Shown here piece by piece: positions 33,043-42,255 of a DNA stretch of 64,000 nucleotides. Made by a program: the position numbers and the translations under genes. Below the pieces are notes generated by a model that was given only the letters and a program-made list of their open reading frames with translations, was not told where the DNA came from and did not search any database. Within the stretch, counting starts at the first letter, position 1; every line of letters begins with the position of its first letter. Origin of the DNA: Arctic95D-9 sp035967665 (lineage in GTDB: Bacteria; Verrucomicrobiota; Verrucomicrobiia; Verrucomicrobiales; DEV007); assembly GCA_035967665.1 (NCBI GenBank), contig JAYWLB010000044.1:1-64000 (forward strand), read 5' to 3'.

Positions 33043-33594
33043 ATGATTCGTAAGATTGTCTTCTACCCCGACCCCGTTCTTCGTAAGCCGGCTGCACCCG
33101 TCACTGAAGTGACCGATGAGGTGCGTGCCCTTGCCGCAGACATGATTGAAACGATGTATGAGGCTCATGGAGTCGGGCTCGCCGCACCTCAGATCGGTGT
33201 TTCCAGCCAGTTGGCGGTGGTGGATGTCTCGCACGACGAAGAATGCATTAGCTACCTTCGCGTGAATGGTGAAGAGACGACGCTCGATGAGATTTGTCCG
33301 CTTGTTTTTGTGAATCCCGAGTTGGAATTTCTCGGTGATAAAGAAGGTGACACCGAAGGCTGTCTCTCGTTTCCTGATTTGCGTGGTGAAATTGTCCGCC
33401 CGTCTGAGGTCAAGGCGACCGTGCAGACTCTCGACGGGGAAACTCTCGTCATCGAAACCGATGGTCTCTTTGCGAGAGCGATTCAGCATGAGACCGATCA
33501 CCTGTTCGGGAAGCTCTTCATCGATCGCATGAGCAGTGCCCGGAAACTGGCGATTAAGCGCCAGCTCAAGGAGATGCAGGCCGAATTCGGTTAG
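33043..33594 (+). CDS. def: Peptide deformylase
   Basis: Metalloenzyme of 183 residues that removes the formyl group from nascent proteins. All three family motifs are intact: GVGLAAPQ (43-50), EGCLS (105-109, metal ligand Cys107) and QHETDH (148-153, ligands His149 and His153, catalytic Glu150). An insertion of about 15 residues between motifs 1 and 2 (SHDEECISYLRVNGEET) is somewhat longer than in E. coli. It is not followed by fmt; a DUF368 protein follows instead. Confidence 0.95.
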   Translation: MIRKIVFYPDPVLRKPAAPVTEVTDEVRALAADMIETMYEAHGVGLAAPQIGVSSQLAVVDVSHDEECISYLRVNGEETTLDEICPLVFVNPELEFLGDKEGDTEGCLSFPDLRGEIVRPSEVKATVQTLDGETLVIETDGLFARAIQHETDHLFGKLFIDRMSSARKLAIKRQLKEMQAEFG

Positions 33595-33616
33595 GCTTTC
33601 CCGCTCAAACAGATAT

Positions 33617-34576
33617 ATGAAAGAAGGGCTCTCCTATTTCCTCAAAGGTGCCGCGATGGGGGCGGCCAATGTGATTCCCGGCGTCTCCGGGGGGACGGTT
33701 GCTTTTATCACAGGCATCTATGAACGGCTTATCAATGCCATCAAAGCGGTCGATGCGGCCGCTTTGAAAATGTTGCTCAAAGGCAGGTTTCGGGAGTTTG
33801 CGGAGAAGATTGATTTTCAGTTTCTATTTCTCATCGGGCTGGGAGTCATCGCCAGCATCGTGACTCTGGCGGAGGTATTGAAATACCTTTTTGCCAACCA
33901 TGCTGTGCATGTCTGGGCCTTCTTTTTCGGGCTTATTTTCGCCTCGATTTACTTTGTCGGAAAACAGGTCAAAAAGTGGACGGCGGCCTGTGTCGTTGCT
34001 CTGATAGTGGGAACCGCGATAGCGGTGGCGGTATCGTTGCTGAAGCCTGCTTCGGAGAATGACAGTAATCTTTATTTGCTTTTGTGCGGGGTGGTCGCGA
34101 TGGCCAGTATGATCATTCCGGGGCTATCAGGTTCGTTTGTTCTTCTTTTGTTAGGGAATTATCAGCTCGTCATGATTGAGTCTGTTTCCGGCTTGAAGTC
34201 AGGTTCGATGGAAGCGGTGAAAACGCTCATCCCCGTTGGGATCGGAGCTGTTTTAGGAGTCGTTCTTTTGAGCCGTCTTCTCTCCTGGGTCTTCCGTGAG
34301 TTTCACGATCTTGCCGTTTCGCTACTCACCGGATTTGTCGCCGGTTCACTTCTGATTATCTGGCCCTGGAAGAGTGAAATCGTTACGAGGTTTGAGATCG
34401 AAGGGGGATGGAAGGAAAAAGTGACCGGTTACGACTGGTTTATCCCCGGTCTTTCAGGGGAGCTTTTTATCGCGGTTGCCTTCATGCTCCTCGGGATGGT
34501 GCTGGTCTGGCTCATGGAGAAAAGCGGGAGCGGGGCAAGTGCTTCCGATTCTGAATATTCTCCGGTCGAAGATTGA
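33617..34576 (+). CDS. DUF368 polytopic membrane protein
   Basis: A 319-residue membrane protein starting MKEGLSYFLKGAAMGAANVIPGVSGGTVAFITGIY, the highly conserved opening of the DUF368 family. Eight to nine hydrophobic segments follow, including a second half with MIIPGLSGSFVLLLLG that mirrors the first PGVSGGT motif, so the fold is an internal repeat. Members of this family have been linked to polyprenyl-phosphate flipping; that role is taken from the family. The start at 33617 is preferred over an earlier in-frame ATG at 33536 lying inside the def gene. Confidence 0.9.
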   Translation: MKEGLSYFLKGAAMGAANVIPGVSGGTVAFITGIYERLINAIKAVDAAALKMLLKGRFREFAEKIDFQFLFLIGLGVIASIVTLAEVLKYLFANHAVHVWAFFFGLIFASIYFVGKQVKKWTAACVVALIVGTAIAVAVSLLKPASENDSNLYLLLCGVVAMASMIIPGLSGSFVLLLLGNYQLVMIESVSGLKSGSMEAVKTLIPVGIGAVLGVVLLSRLLSWVFREFHDLAVSLLTGFVAGSLLIIWPWKSEIVTRFEIEGGWKEKVTGYDWFIPGLSGELFIAVAFMLLGMVLVWLMEKSGSGASASDSEYSPVED

Positions 34577-34740
34577 TGTTTTGCTGGAAATCGTTCCGGA
34601 CTGAGCGTAGCGTTTTTGCGTGCCGGGACGTTGAGCGAGACTAACTTTTTCCATCGCGGAACCTGTTCTCTGACTCAGTCACCGAACAATCTCCGGAGGC
34701 CCTTATTATGGTCTTACCAGCGTTTCGGCACGCTTTTTCT

Positions 34741-35259
34741 ATGAAAGCCATTTGGTATGCCAGCGTTGTCGGCGTCTTGCTTTTTGCGGCAACGGGGTGT
34801 CTGAAGAAATCGGAACCATTTCTTCTCAAGGATGTTCGCGAGGCACCCGCGCACATCAAAGAGCGGCAACTTGAATTTCAAGCGGTGATCCATCCCGACC
34901 TCTCCGGACGATACGAATGGAGAACGACGGCCGGTTCTGTGAATAAGACCGGTGGCGGTACTTCAAAGCGGATGTGTAAGTACGTGATTCCCGTGACGGA
35001 GCGGGGGTGGAAAAAGTCCGATCCGGTAACCCTCTGGATAACATTTGCCTCCTTTAAGCGGGATGTGAGCAAAGAGATTCGCGGGATACAGGCAGCTTTC
35101 GACCGCGGGACCGTGGTCGGTGTGCATCGTGATTTTCCCTCCCGTGATACCGGTGCCCTGCGAGGCGTTTCCGCCTGGCAGAAAGCGGTCGCGGATGCTG
35201 AAGCCCGGCACGGAATCAAGAGCGATCCCCGTGCTCCGATTGTCGCCTGGGTGCCTTGA
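34741..35259 (+). CDS. Putative lipoprotein of unknown function
   Basis: A 172-residue protein beginning MKAIWYASVVGVLLFAATGCLKK; the hydrophobic segment ends in ATGC, which fits a lipobox with Cys20 as the lipidated residue. The mature part is basic, shows no domain I recognise, and probably sits in the periplasm or on the outer membrane. An in-frame ATG at 34708 would add 11 residues before the signal and is less likely. No operon partner: the gene ends 80 bp before the next, on the same strand. Confidence 0.65.
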   Translation: MKAIWYASVVGVLLFAATGCLKKSEPFLLKDVREAPAHIKERQLEFQAVIHPDLSGRYEWRTTAGSVNKTGGGTSKRMCKYVIPVTERGWKKSDPVTLWITFASFKRDVSKEIRGIQAAFDRGTVVGVHRDFPSRDTGALRGVSAWQKAVADAEARHGIKSDPRAPIVAWVP

Positions 35260-35339
35260 TGTAGCCGGATCAGGCTCGATTATGATCTTGTCCCCGACTC
35301 GTTGACTTGTGATAATTCGCTCCGGTTGAGGGAATTATT

Positions 35340-36689
35340 ATGAAAACGAGCCGTTTGTTTTGTTTGTCGGGTGAGGTCGTTGTCAGCGCTATTCTGGTTG
35401 CCGCCTTGCATGCTTTTCTGATTCTGAATGCGGGAGCGATTACCCTGACAGGGTCAAACGGAAGGGCCGCCGAGCTTCTCGGGATCAAGGATGCGACACC
35501 GAAGGGGCTGACCGCTCAAACCGTGGCGGACGGGCCCATCATCGGGATTCCCTGGTCGAAGTTGGACCTTGAGGCTTTGGAGCGCGATCAGAAGCTCATT
35601 TTTGCCGCCTACGAACGCGCCGTTGCCGGTGAGACCGTTCCGCTGGATCTGGGGAGCTTCGCGAAGGATCAGCCCGTCACGGACGGCAAAATAAAGAGGT
35701 CCAAATACATGGGATGGTCCGATACGGTTGTCGGTGGAAAGACCTTCGCGCTTCAGATGCCTCTGGGTGAACCCCGTGGAATCCTTTTGCTCGCGGTCGG
35801 CGATTTAGGAGGCTCAATGCAGAATCTGGGGGGAAGAGACCGGGGTGAAGGGCCATGGGCTGAATTTCAAACGAGGTATGGTCTCGCGATTCTGTCCTAC
35901 GATTTTAAGATGGATTCAATCGATCCCACCGTGATGGACAGTTTTGCGTTTGCTGAAAAAGGAAGCGGAAACCAGGTAATGACCGCGATAGCAAACTTTG
36001 CTAAAGAGATGAATAAGCCGGAAATGTATGATCTCCCGATCGCCGTGTGCGGTATGGACCGGTTTGGTTCAGCCTTCGCTTATCATTTTGCTCTCTGGAA
36101 ACCGGAGATCATTCTAGGAGGTGTTTTTTCAAAAGGAGGCTTTTACAATGCGGAGCCGTCCCCCGGGGCGGCGGCACTTCCAATGGCTTTTATCTGGGGG
36201 GAATACTCAAACAATCATCAGCTCTGGCAGAATGAAAACAGCGCTGAACATATTTTAAAGAAGTATGCCCCGATGAAGCCGAACTGGATGGGGGCAATTG
36301 AATTTCGAGGTGATGGCGAGCTTTCCCAGTTTTCCGATCATTTCGCGAGATTGTGTCTCAAAGCCATTTTAGACGAACGCCTTCCCGAAAGGAAAGCCAG
36401 GCCTGAACCTGCGCCGAAGCCCGAAGGCGAAGAGGAGGGCGGCTCGAAAGGGGGGAAGAAGACTCCTGAGGGCGAAGAAGATGAGGAGATGGAAGAGGAA
36501 AAGGAGCCAATTGTGCTTCCGTTTGATCGCAGCGGGGGAATGGTGGGAAATTATAAAACCGGGGAAGTGCTCAAGATCACAGATCCGGAGGCCGAACTCT
36601 CAGAAGATGAGACTTTTATTATTTCCAGTGAGCTCGCCCGAGCCTGGAAGCAATTTCGCTCCGGCGAGTTGGATGTGAGCGGAGAATAG
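35340..36689 (+). CDS. Secreted protein with degenerate alpha/beta-hydrolase-like core
   Basis: A 449-residue protein with an N-terminal hydrophobic export segment (about 12-34). The middle part resembles an alpha/beta-hydrolase: GILLLAVGDLGG, YGLAILSYDFKMD, a presumed nucleophile elbow IAVCGMDRFGSAFAYHFA, and MAFIWGEYS. The elbow carries Asp where Ser is expected. A highly charged, Glu-rich low-complexity linker (about 350-390) precedes a short C-terminal segment. The hydrolase relation is my reading of patterns, not an established family. It is followed 6 bp later by another exported protein, suggesting joint expression. Confidence 0.6.
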   Translation: MKTSRLFCLSGEVVVSAILVAALHAFLILNAGAITLTGSNGRAAELLGIKDATPKGLTAQTVADGPIIGIPWSKLDLEALERDQKLIFAAYERAVAGETVPLDLGSFAKDQPVTDGKIKRSKYMGWSDTVVGGKTFALQMPLGEPRGILLLAVGDLGGSMQNLGGRDRGEGPWAEFQTRYGLAILSYDFKMDSIDPTVMDSFAFAEKGSGNQVMTAIANFAKEMNKPEMYDLPIAVCGMDRFGSAFAYHFALWKPEIILGGVFSKGGFYNAEPSPGAAALPMAFIWGEYSNNHQLWQNENSAEHILKKYAPMKPNWMGAIEFRGDGELSQFSDHFARLCLKAILDERLPERKARPEPAPKPEGEEEGGSKGGKKTPEGEEDEEMEEEKEPIVLPFDRSGGMVGNYKTGEVLKITDPEAELSEDETFIISSELARAWKQFRSGELDVSGE

Positions 36690-36695
36690 AGTCAG

Positions 36696-37697
36696 GTGGA
36701 TTTGACTGGTCGTCGGGATTTTATGTTTAGAGTTGATCAGAGTGGGAAATTGGCCGGAAAGTTTCTCCTACCTTGTGTGCTGATCTTCACTCTCTGGCTG
36801 GTTACCGGCGCGCGCTCTCTTCATGAAGAGGAACTCCTTCAGCTTGATAACGGAGTCATTAAGATAGGAATTGATCGCGGGAAAGGTGCTTCGCTGACCT
36901 GGTTATCGTGGCGCGGGTACCCCGGGAATTCGATTAACTCGCACGACCCCGGTCGGCTCATCCAGCAATCCTACTATGCAGGAAAGGGTGTCGACCGAAC
37001 TGCTGAAGGGCAACACAAGGCGTGGAGCCCGTGGACCTGGAATCCGATTCAGGGCGGGGGCGTTGCGTCCTGGGCTCGGGTGGTTGCGTTTCAAAAAGAG
37101 AAAGGGGAGAGCCTCTTTGCCGAGACGGTTCCCAAATTGTGGGACATGCCGGATGAAGAAGCTGAAGCCGTGATGCGGCAATGGACGGGGATCGAAGCGG
37201 GGATGCCCAATGTGGCTGTCGTAAAATGCGAATTTCTCTCGAAGCGGAAGCCCAACGATCAATGGGGCGAAGCTGTGGCAAGGCATCAGGAGCTTCCCGC
37301 CTGCTATTTCACTCGCAATTTCAGCCGTTTTGCAAGCTACCTCGGAGGCGGTGAGTGGCGTGAAGAATCGCAGCAACCGGGGCCACCCTGGGGGCATGCC
37401 GATCCGCCGAAAAAGGCGATGGCCTGTTTCAATGAAGAGGGGCAGGGAGTCGCTGTTTTCAGTCCTGCCTCAGATGGTCGTTGGAATTTCGGGCCGCACG
37501 GAGCAGAGGGCACCAGTGATCCGGTTGGAGGGCCTTGTGTCCATGTTGCGCCAATTGCCACGGTAAAGCTCGGGCCGCAATCGACCTTGCGATATCGCTA
37601 CTGGCTGGTCGCAGGAACCGAAAACGAGATCGCGGTGAGGCTCGATGCGTTGTGGAGAAAATACTCCGACGAAAGGCTCGTGCTTACGAGCTTGTGA
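36696..37697 (+). CDS. Exported protein of unknown function
   Basis: A 333-residue protein with a hydrophobic export segment at about 19-35 (LAGKFLLPCVLIFTLWLV). The start shown is a GTG; an ATG at 36723 would shorten the N-terminus by nine residues and is equally possible. The mature part opens LLQLDNGVIKIGIDRGKGASLTWLSW, reminiscent of beta-sandwich carbohydrate-related proteins, and is rich in Trp and Gly throughout. I cannot name a family. It lies 6 bp after the gene above and converges on a sulfatase gene with only 5 bp between the stops. Confidence 0.6.
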   Translation: MDLTGRRDFMFRVDQSGKLAGKFLLPCVLIFTLWLVTGARSLHEEELLQLDNGVIKIGIDRGKGASLTWLSWRGYPGNSINSHDPGRLIQQSYYAGKGVDRTAEGQHKAWSPWTWNPIQGGGVASWARVVAFQKEKGESLFAETVPKLWDMPDEEAEAVMRQWTGIEAGMPNVAVVKCEFLSKRKPNDQWGEAVARHQELPACYFTRNFSRFASYLGGGEWREESQQPGPPWGHADPPKKAMACFNEEGQGVAVFSPASDGRWNFGPHGAEGTSDPVGGPCVHVAPIATVKLGPQSTLRYRYWLVAGTENEIAVRLDALWRKYSDERLVLTSL

Positions 37698-37702
37698 TTG
37701 GA

Positions 37703-39109
37703 TTACTGATTCCGCTCTTCAGAAAATACCTTGCCGGTTGGCTTCTCCGGAAGAGTTGCTTTCCAGTCTTCGATACTCTCTAAAAGCGAGGCAACCACCT
37801 CCGTTTGACTCTCTTTTAAATCGGTCGTTTCAAGCGGGTCGGCGACGATGTCGTAGAGCTCTACGTAGGAGGCGTCGTGATTGGAAACGAGTTTCCACTG
37901 TTGGTCGACAATTGCGTAGGAAACCCAATGGAACGAGTTGCCGTCAGGAGCGGGCTTGCTGGCTTTGGTCTTGGATTTCCAGAAGAGCGGCTTCTCGCGG
38001 ACCTTCGCCTCAGTCTTGCCTGTCAGTGCTGCTAATTGACTCACTCCGTCGGGTTGGTAATCGGCCGGGAGCTTAGCACCGGCGATATCACAAAAAGTGG
38101 GAAGGAGGTCGACCGCTGAAATGAGAGCGTCTTTGTTCTCTGCTCCGGCTGCGATTTTTCCGGGCCAGCGCGCGATGAACGGAACGTTGATCCCTCCTTC
38201 AAAAAGGGCTGCCTTGTAGCCTTTGCGTCCGGCGGTGATTCCTTTTGCCGCGTTGATTCCCCAACCGGCCCCAGTGGCGGTATCGTAGGAAAGGGTGAGT
38301 TCGCCGGGTCTCGAAGCACGGGCAGGCCCATTGTCGGAACTGAAAATCACGAGGGTGTTGTCGGCGATCTCAAGTCGATCCAGTGTGTCCAGCACTTCTC
38401 CAATTCGATCGTCGGCATGAGACAAAACCGAGGCAAAGATCGCATCGGCTTCGCTCTCCATATCGCGGAAGCGCCACTCGTATTTAGGAACTGTGTGAAA
38501 CGGCGTGTGGGGTTCGTGGACCCAGAGATTGATGAAAAACGGTTTTCCCGCCTCCACTGATTTTTCAATGAAGGCATTGGCGTGCATCGCGTCCTCATGA
38601 ACCGGCATCTGTTCACCGGCGCAGTTGAAGGCACCGTATTCGTCGTAGCCATAGGCACTCGGAACCGGTGAGTCGGGGATCATATTGTTGGAGAGATGCC
38701 ATTTTCCGAAATGGGCGGTGGCATACCCCGCTGTTTTCAAAAAACGGGGAAGGGTAGGGGCCTCCGTATCGAGCCAATCAGGCATGCCGCGTTTTTCGTT
38801 GCTGGGGACCCACGCGAAATGACCGTCAATGTTGTAACGGGCCGGAAAATGGCCTGTCATCACAGCGGTCCGGCTTGGTGAGCAAACACCGCTGGCGACA
38901 GTGAAGCGGTGAAAGTCCGTTCCCTCTTTGGCGAGACGATCGATGTTCGGCGTTTTCACATAGGGGTGGCCATGGCAGGACAAATCGCCCCAGCCCCAGT
39001 CGTCCGAGAAAATAAAGAGAATGTTAGGTTTTTCCGCCTCTGCTGCGGAGGCAATCTGCCCCGACGTGAGCGTCAAGGCAGTGGCGAGGATGACGAATAG
39101 GTTTTTCAT
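37703..39109 (-). CDS. Sulfatase, Cys-type (fourth in window)
   Basis: Type I sulfatase of 468 residues. The start at 39109 is followed directly by a signal peptide (MKNLFVILATALTLTSGQIASA); a longer frame to 39157 is unlikely. The modification motif is CSPSR in VASGVCSPSRTAVMTGH, and FSDDWGWGD supplies the N-terminal metal ligands; FSSDNGPA appears later. It is close in style to the arylsulfatase A/N-acetylgalactosamine-6-sulfatase-like group. It lies downstream of the Gfo/Idh/MocA gene on the same strand but 196 bp away, with a strong hairpin between. Substrate unknown. Confidence 0.9.
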   Translation of the reverse strand: MKNLFVILATALTLTSGQIASAAEAEKPNILFIFSDDWGWGDLSCHGHPYVKTPNIDRLAKEGTDFHRFTVASGVCSPSRTAVMTGHFPARYNIDGHFAWVPSNEKRGMPDWLDTEAPTLPRFLKTAGYATAHFGKWHLSNNMIPDSPVPSAYGYDEYGAFNCAGEQMPVHEDAMHANAFIEKSVEAGKPFFINLWVHEPHTPFHTVPKYEWRFRDMESEADAIFASVLSHADDRIGEVLDTLDRLEIADNTLVIFSSDNGPARASRPGELTLSYDTATGAGWGINAAKGITAGRKGYKAALFEGGINVPFIARWPGKIAAGAENKDALISAVDLLPTFCDIAGAKLPADYQPDGVSQLAALTGKTEAKVREKPLFWKSKTKASKPAPDGNSFHWVSYAIVDQQWKLVSNHDASYVELYDIVADPLETTDLKESQTEVVASLLESIEDWKATLPEKPTGKVFSEERNQ

Positions 39110-39208
39110 GAGGGGATTTTGAAAATGGACTCCTGTGTAATGGCAGGAGAATCTCAAATCTCACGAAAAAATTCAACTGCCTTCCACGATGCCGCAGTTC
39201 GGCGTTCA

Positions 39209-39235
39209 AATCCCTGCGTTTGGGGAGCAGGGATT
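39209..39235. terminator. 9-bp perfect stem-loop between Gfo/Idh gene and sulfatase
   Basis: AATCCCTGC (39209-39217) and GCAGGGATT (39227-39235) are exact reverse complements separated by nine bases. The stem lies between the end of the Gfo/Idh/MocA gene and the start of the sulfatase, both on the minus strand. The transcribed strand has only a short ATTTG after the stem, so it could be a weak terminator, an mRNA-stabilising hairpin or an operator. Confidence 0.5.
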
Positions 39236-39305
39236 CGTTCGGTAGCCTCTAACGTTTAAGTATTCTTGAACCGGGCGCTAAGGTCGACCTGAGATATCAC
39301 GCCAA

Positions 39306-40679
39306 CTATCCCATCGAAGGCGGAGCAAAGCCGTCGCCGTAGCTGCGTGAGAGGATTTCTTTGTTCGCCTGCTCGTGATTGGTGAAGCGGTAGTTCGTTG
39401 CGTCCCAGTGCAGTTCTTCACCGGGGAAGCGGGTTGCTTTCGTCGCGAGGAGGGCCGGTTCGGTGATGCGTGAGCCGATGTCAAAACGCGTCCAGAGCGG
39501 CTTGTCGTTCCCGAGGCAGCAATCAGCCCAGTCCTTCCAGTGATCACGGGGAGCGACTTCCGGCATTTTCTCGTTCTCGACGAGTTTGCCTTTGCGGTAG
39601 ATTTCCATTTTGCCTCCCGGTTCGACGAGGAGAGCGCCTTCCTCACAAAGAACCAATGTGCAGGTCGATTTGATTTTTGGAACCGGCAGACCGAGTGCGG
39701 CAAAGGACGGGCGAATGTTGCTGTCGTTGTAGTGGAGGACGAATTTGTCCCCTGCGAATTTGTCGCCGCCCGGGTAGGTGATTACCGATTGATTGTATCC
39801 GGTGTGAGACACGTCCGAGGGCTTCATCGTATTGGTCTGAACCGCTTCGGGGGCCTCGAGATCGTAAGCGAAGTAGAGCACATCGATAAGGTGACATCCC
39901 CAGTCAGCGAGCATCCCGCCACCGGTTTCCCAGTAGGAGCGCCAGCGTCTCGGGTGAAGGTCCTCGCTGTAGGGCAGTTTCTCAGTAAGGACGCCGTTCC
40001 AGAGATCCCAGTTCACCGTCTCGGGGATGGCTGTGCCTTCGGTGATGGGGCTCCATGGGTCGACGAAGTAGGTGCCGCGGCTCATCCCGCCGGTCCAGAT
40101 GTGTGCTTCGACAGGGCGCCCGAGAGTGTTGGATTTCAAAATCTCGACGGCCTGCATCCGGCCGGTGGTGCAGGCGCGCTGATTTCCCATCTGTGTGTGA
40201 AGGTCAGGGCGCGCCGCGAGCGCTTCGCGAATCGTGCGAAGCTCATCGAGCTGGTGAACGAGCGGCTTCTGGCCGTAGACGTGTTTGCCGTGCTTGAGCG
40301 CGGTCACCATCATGGGGCAGTGGTTGAAATCCGGGGTGTCGACGATGACGGCATCAAAGTCGCCCGCTTTGTTCGCGAACGCTTCGCGGTAGTCGGTCAC
40401 TTTCCAGGGGGTGCCGTGGTAATCTTCGATTCGGGAAAACATCGTTTCATCGACGTCGCAGAAACCGGCGAATTCGACCATAGGGTGGCCCTTGAGGCCT
40501 TTCCGTTGCATTCCGCCGATGCCGCCTGTTCCGATTTGGAAAATGCGGAGCTTGCTGTTCTTGTTAGTAGCGGCACGAACTGTGGCGGCGTTGGATGCGA
40601 TAACGCCCGATCCGAGCGCGGCGGCGGACCGGAGAAAATGGCGACGATTCATCGGATTGGAGGGCTTTTCAGACTTCAT
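39306..40679 (-). CDS. Tat-exported Gfo/Idh/MocA-family oxidoreductase
   Basis: A 457-residue protein from the Met at 40679 (alternatives: 40700 and 40652). A twin-arginine signal NRRHFLRSAAALGSGVIA marks it for folded export. The Rossmann domain begins LRIFQIGTGGIGG, followed by the family motif QKPLVHQLDE, a variant of the usual EKP that places the conserved Lys; a C-terminal beta-sheet domain completes the fold. These proteins are NAD(P)-dependent sugar dehydrogenases, abundant in Verrucomicrobiota and Planctomycetota. Export of the cofactor-loaded enzyme by Tat is common for this subgroup. It is transcribed toward the sulfatase gene, and its regulator may be the MocR-type gene just upstream. 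Confidence 0.9.
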   Translation of the reverse strand: MKSEKPSNPMNRRHFLRSAAALGSGVIASNAATVRAATNKNSKLRIFQIGTGGIGGMQRKGLKGHPMVEFAGFCDVDETMFSRIEDYHGTPWKVTDYREAFANKAGDFDAVIVDTPDFNHCPMMVTALKHGKHVYGQKPLVHQLDELRTIREALAARPDLHTQMGNQRACTTGRMQAVEILKSNTLGRPVEAHIWTGGMSRGTYFVDPWSPITEGTAIPETVNWDLWNGVLTEKLPYSEDLHPRRWRSYWETGGGMLADWGCHLIDVLYFAYDLEAPEAVQTNTMKPSDVSHTGYNQSVITYPGGDKFAGDKFVLHYNDSNIRPSFAALGLPVPKIKSTCTLVLCEEGALLVEPGGKMEIYRKGKLVENEKMPEVAPRDHWKDWADCCLGNDKPLWTRFDIGSRITEPALLATKATRFPGEELHWDATNYRFTNHEQANKEILSRSYGDGFAPPSMG

Positions 40680-40763
40680 GCCCGGAATGTAGAGGTTCAA
40701 GCGCTCTCTGGCGAGTCTGCTTGTATCCCGTTTTCGTGGGGATAATACCCCTGATATGGAACG

Positions 40764-42218
40764 CTATTTTCCGTCGAGTTGTGCCTGTGCGAGGCGGGCG
40801 AGGATTCCTATAGCCCGTTGAGAACGGTCATCGAGCGGGGAGCCGCAGCTGATGCGAAACAAATTCCTGAGTCCGCAAGTCGCGGAGAAGAGTGTTCCGG
40901 GGACAATGCTGATTTTACGGTTGAGCGCCGCGATTGAGAATTTTTCGGAATCAAATCCGTCCGGCATCTCGCACCAGAGAACGAAGCCCCCTTTGGGATT
41001 GGAGACCCGGGTTCCTTCGGGAAACTCCTTGAGTATCGCCTCGCGAATTTGCAGGGTTTGCTGTGCCAGTATTTTCCGGATTTTCCGAAGGTGGCGATCC
41101 ACTCCGCCGGTTTTAAGGAAGGCGGCCACGACCATTTCGGAAACGGTCGCGTTGGCGATCGAGGTTGCGTATTTGAGATTCTTGACCCGATGATAGCGGG
41201 AGTCGGGAAGAATCCATCCAACGCGCAAGCCCGGTGCGAGTGCTTTTGAATAGGAGCCGCAATGGATCACGACTTCTCCGGGGTCGAAGGCTTTGAGAGC
41301 GGGGGGGCGCTTCGGTCCGAAAAAGAGATCTCCGTAGAGATCGTCTTCGATGATGGTGACTTGATGTTTCTCAGCGAGTTCCACGATGCGGCGTTTTGAG
41401 TCGGTGGGAATGACTGAACCCATCGGGTTGTGAAAGTTCGGCTGGAGAATGCAGGCTTTCACGGGGTGGCTTTTAAAAGCTTCCTCAAGGGCCTCTACAC
41501 AAACGCCGTCGTCGGCAAGAACGGGGACTTCGATCGCTTTCAGTCCGAGCTCTTTGACGAGGCTCAGAATACCAAAATAGGTGGGGGACTCGACCGCGAC
41601 GACATCCCCGGGTTCACAAAAGGATTTAATCGCGAGAAGAATCGCGTCCATCGCTCCTGAGGTGACAATGATTTCCTCCGGCGAAACAGCGATGCCGCAC
41701 TCAATGAGCCGCTTCGCGATTTCAATTCTCAGATCCTCGCGCCCCGGCGGCATCGCATATTGAAAGGAGGTCGCGCCTTCCGAACGAATCACAGAATGGT
41801 AAAGCGTCATCAGCTTCGAAGTCGGGAGAATGTCGTCGCAGGGAACCGCGGCACCGAAGGGAACCACGCCGAGGGCGCAGGTCGAGTCCATGACGTCCTC
41901 GGTGATGTCGGCGGAGCTGATACTGACCGGTGCCCCTTTGGCGCCTGCTGCCCTCGTTCGGCGGGGCAGTCGGTCGGCTGCAATCACTTTGGGGCGGACA
42001 AAATAGCCGGAGCGATCCCTGGCTTCGACAACTCCTTTATCTTCGAGAAGGCTGTAGGCGCCGATCGCAGTGGTGACACTGACGCCCCAGTCGCGGCTCA
42101 GAGACCGTACCGAGGGAAGACGATCTCCGGCGCGGAAAGTTCCGGCGGAGATAAGATCCTCCACTTTTCCGGCGATCTGTTGATACTTGGGATCAGCGTT
42201 GCGGGTCGAATGTTTCAT
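40764..42218 (-). CDS. MocR-type regulator (GntR HTH fused to aminotransferase)
   Basis: A 484-residue PLP-dependent transcription factor. Residues about 10-80 form the GntR winged helix (AGTFRAGDRLPSVRSLSRDWGVSVTTAIGAY). From about 120 on it has the fold of class I aminotransferases: VTSGAMDAIL, EDDLYGDLFF and the PLP-binding Lys325 in GSYSKALAPGLRVGW. MocR proteins bind PLP and an amino compound and activate or repress a neighbouring, often divergent, gene. Here the divergent side holds a small reading frame and an FGE-fold protein, with an array of inverted repeats in between that is well placed to be its operator. Confidence 0.93.
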   Translation of the reverse strand: MKHSTRNADPKYQQIAGKVEDLISAGTFRAGDRLPSVRSLSRDWGVSVTTAIGAYSLLEDKGVVEARDRSGYFVRPKVIAADRLPRRTRAAGAKGAPVSISSADITEDVMDSTCALGVVPFGAAVPCDDILPTSKLMTLYHSVIRSEGATSFQYAMPPGREDLRIEIAKRLIECGIAVSPEEIIVTSGAMDAILLAIKSFCEPGDVVAVESPTYFGILSLVKELGLKAIEVPVLADDGVCVEALEEAFKSHPVKACILQPNFHNPMGSVIPTDSKRRIVELAEKHQVTIIEDDLYGDLFFGPKRPPALKAFDPGEVVIHCGSYSKALAPGLRVGWILPDSRYHRVKNLKYATSIANATVSEMVVAAFLKTGGVDRHLRKIRKILAQQTLQIREAILKEFPEGTRVSNPKGGFVLWCEMPDGFDSEKFSIAALNRKISIVPGTLFSATCGLRNLFRISCGSPLDDRSQRAIGILARLAQAQLDGK

Positions 42219-42255
42219 GGCATTGGGAAAGAATCCATACCTTGGCGGCGCAATC

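Noticed and set aside
39540..40745. 401-codon plus-strand frame opposite the Gfo/Idh/MocA gene
   Set aside because: Antisense shadow of a well-supported gene with Tat signal and Rossmann fold; no recognisable motifs in the shadow.
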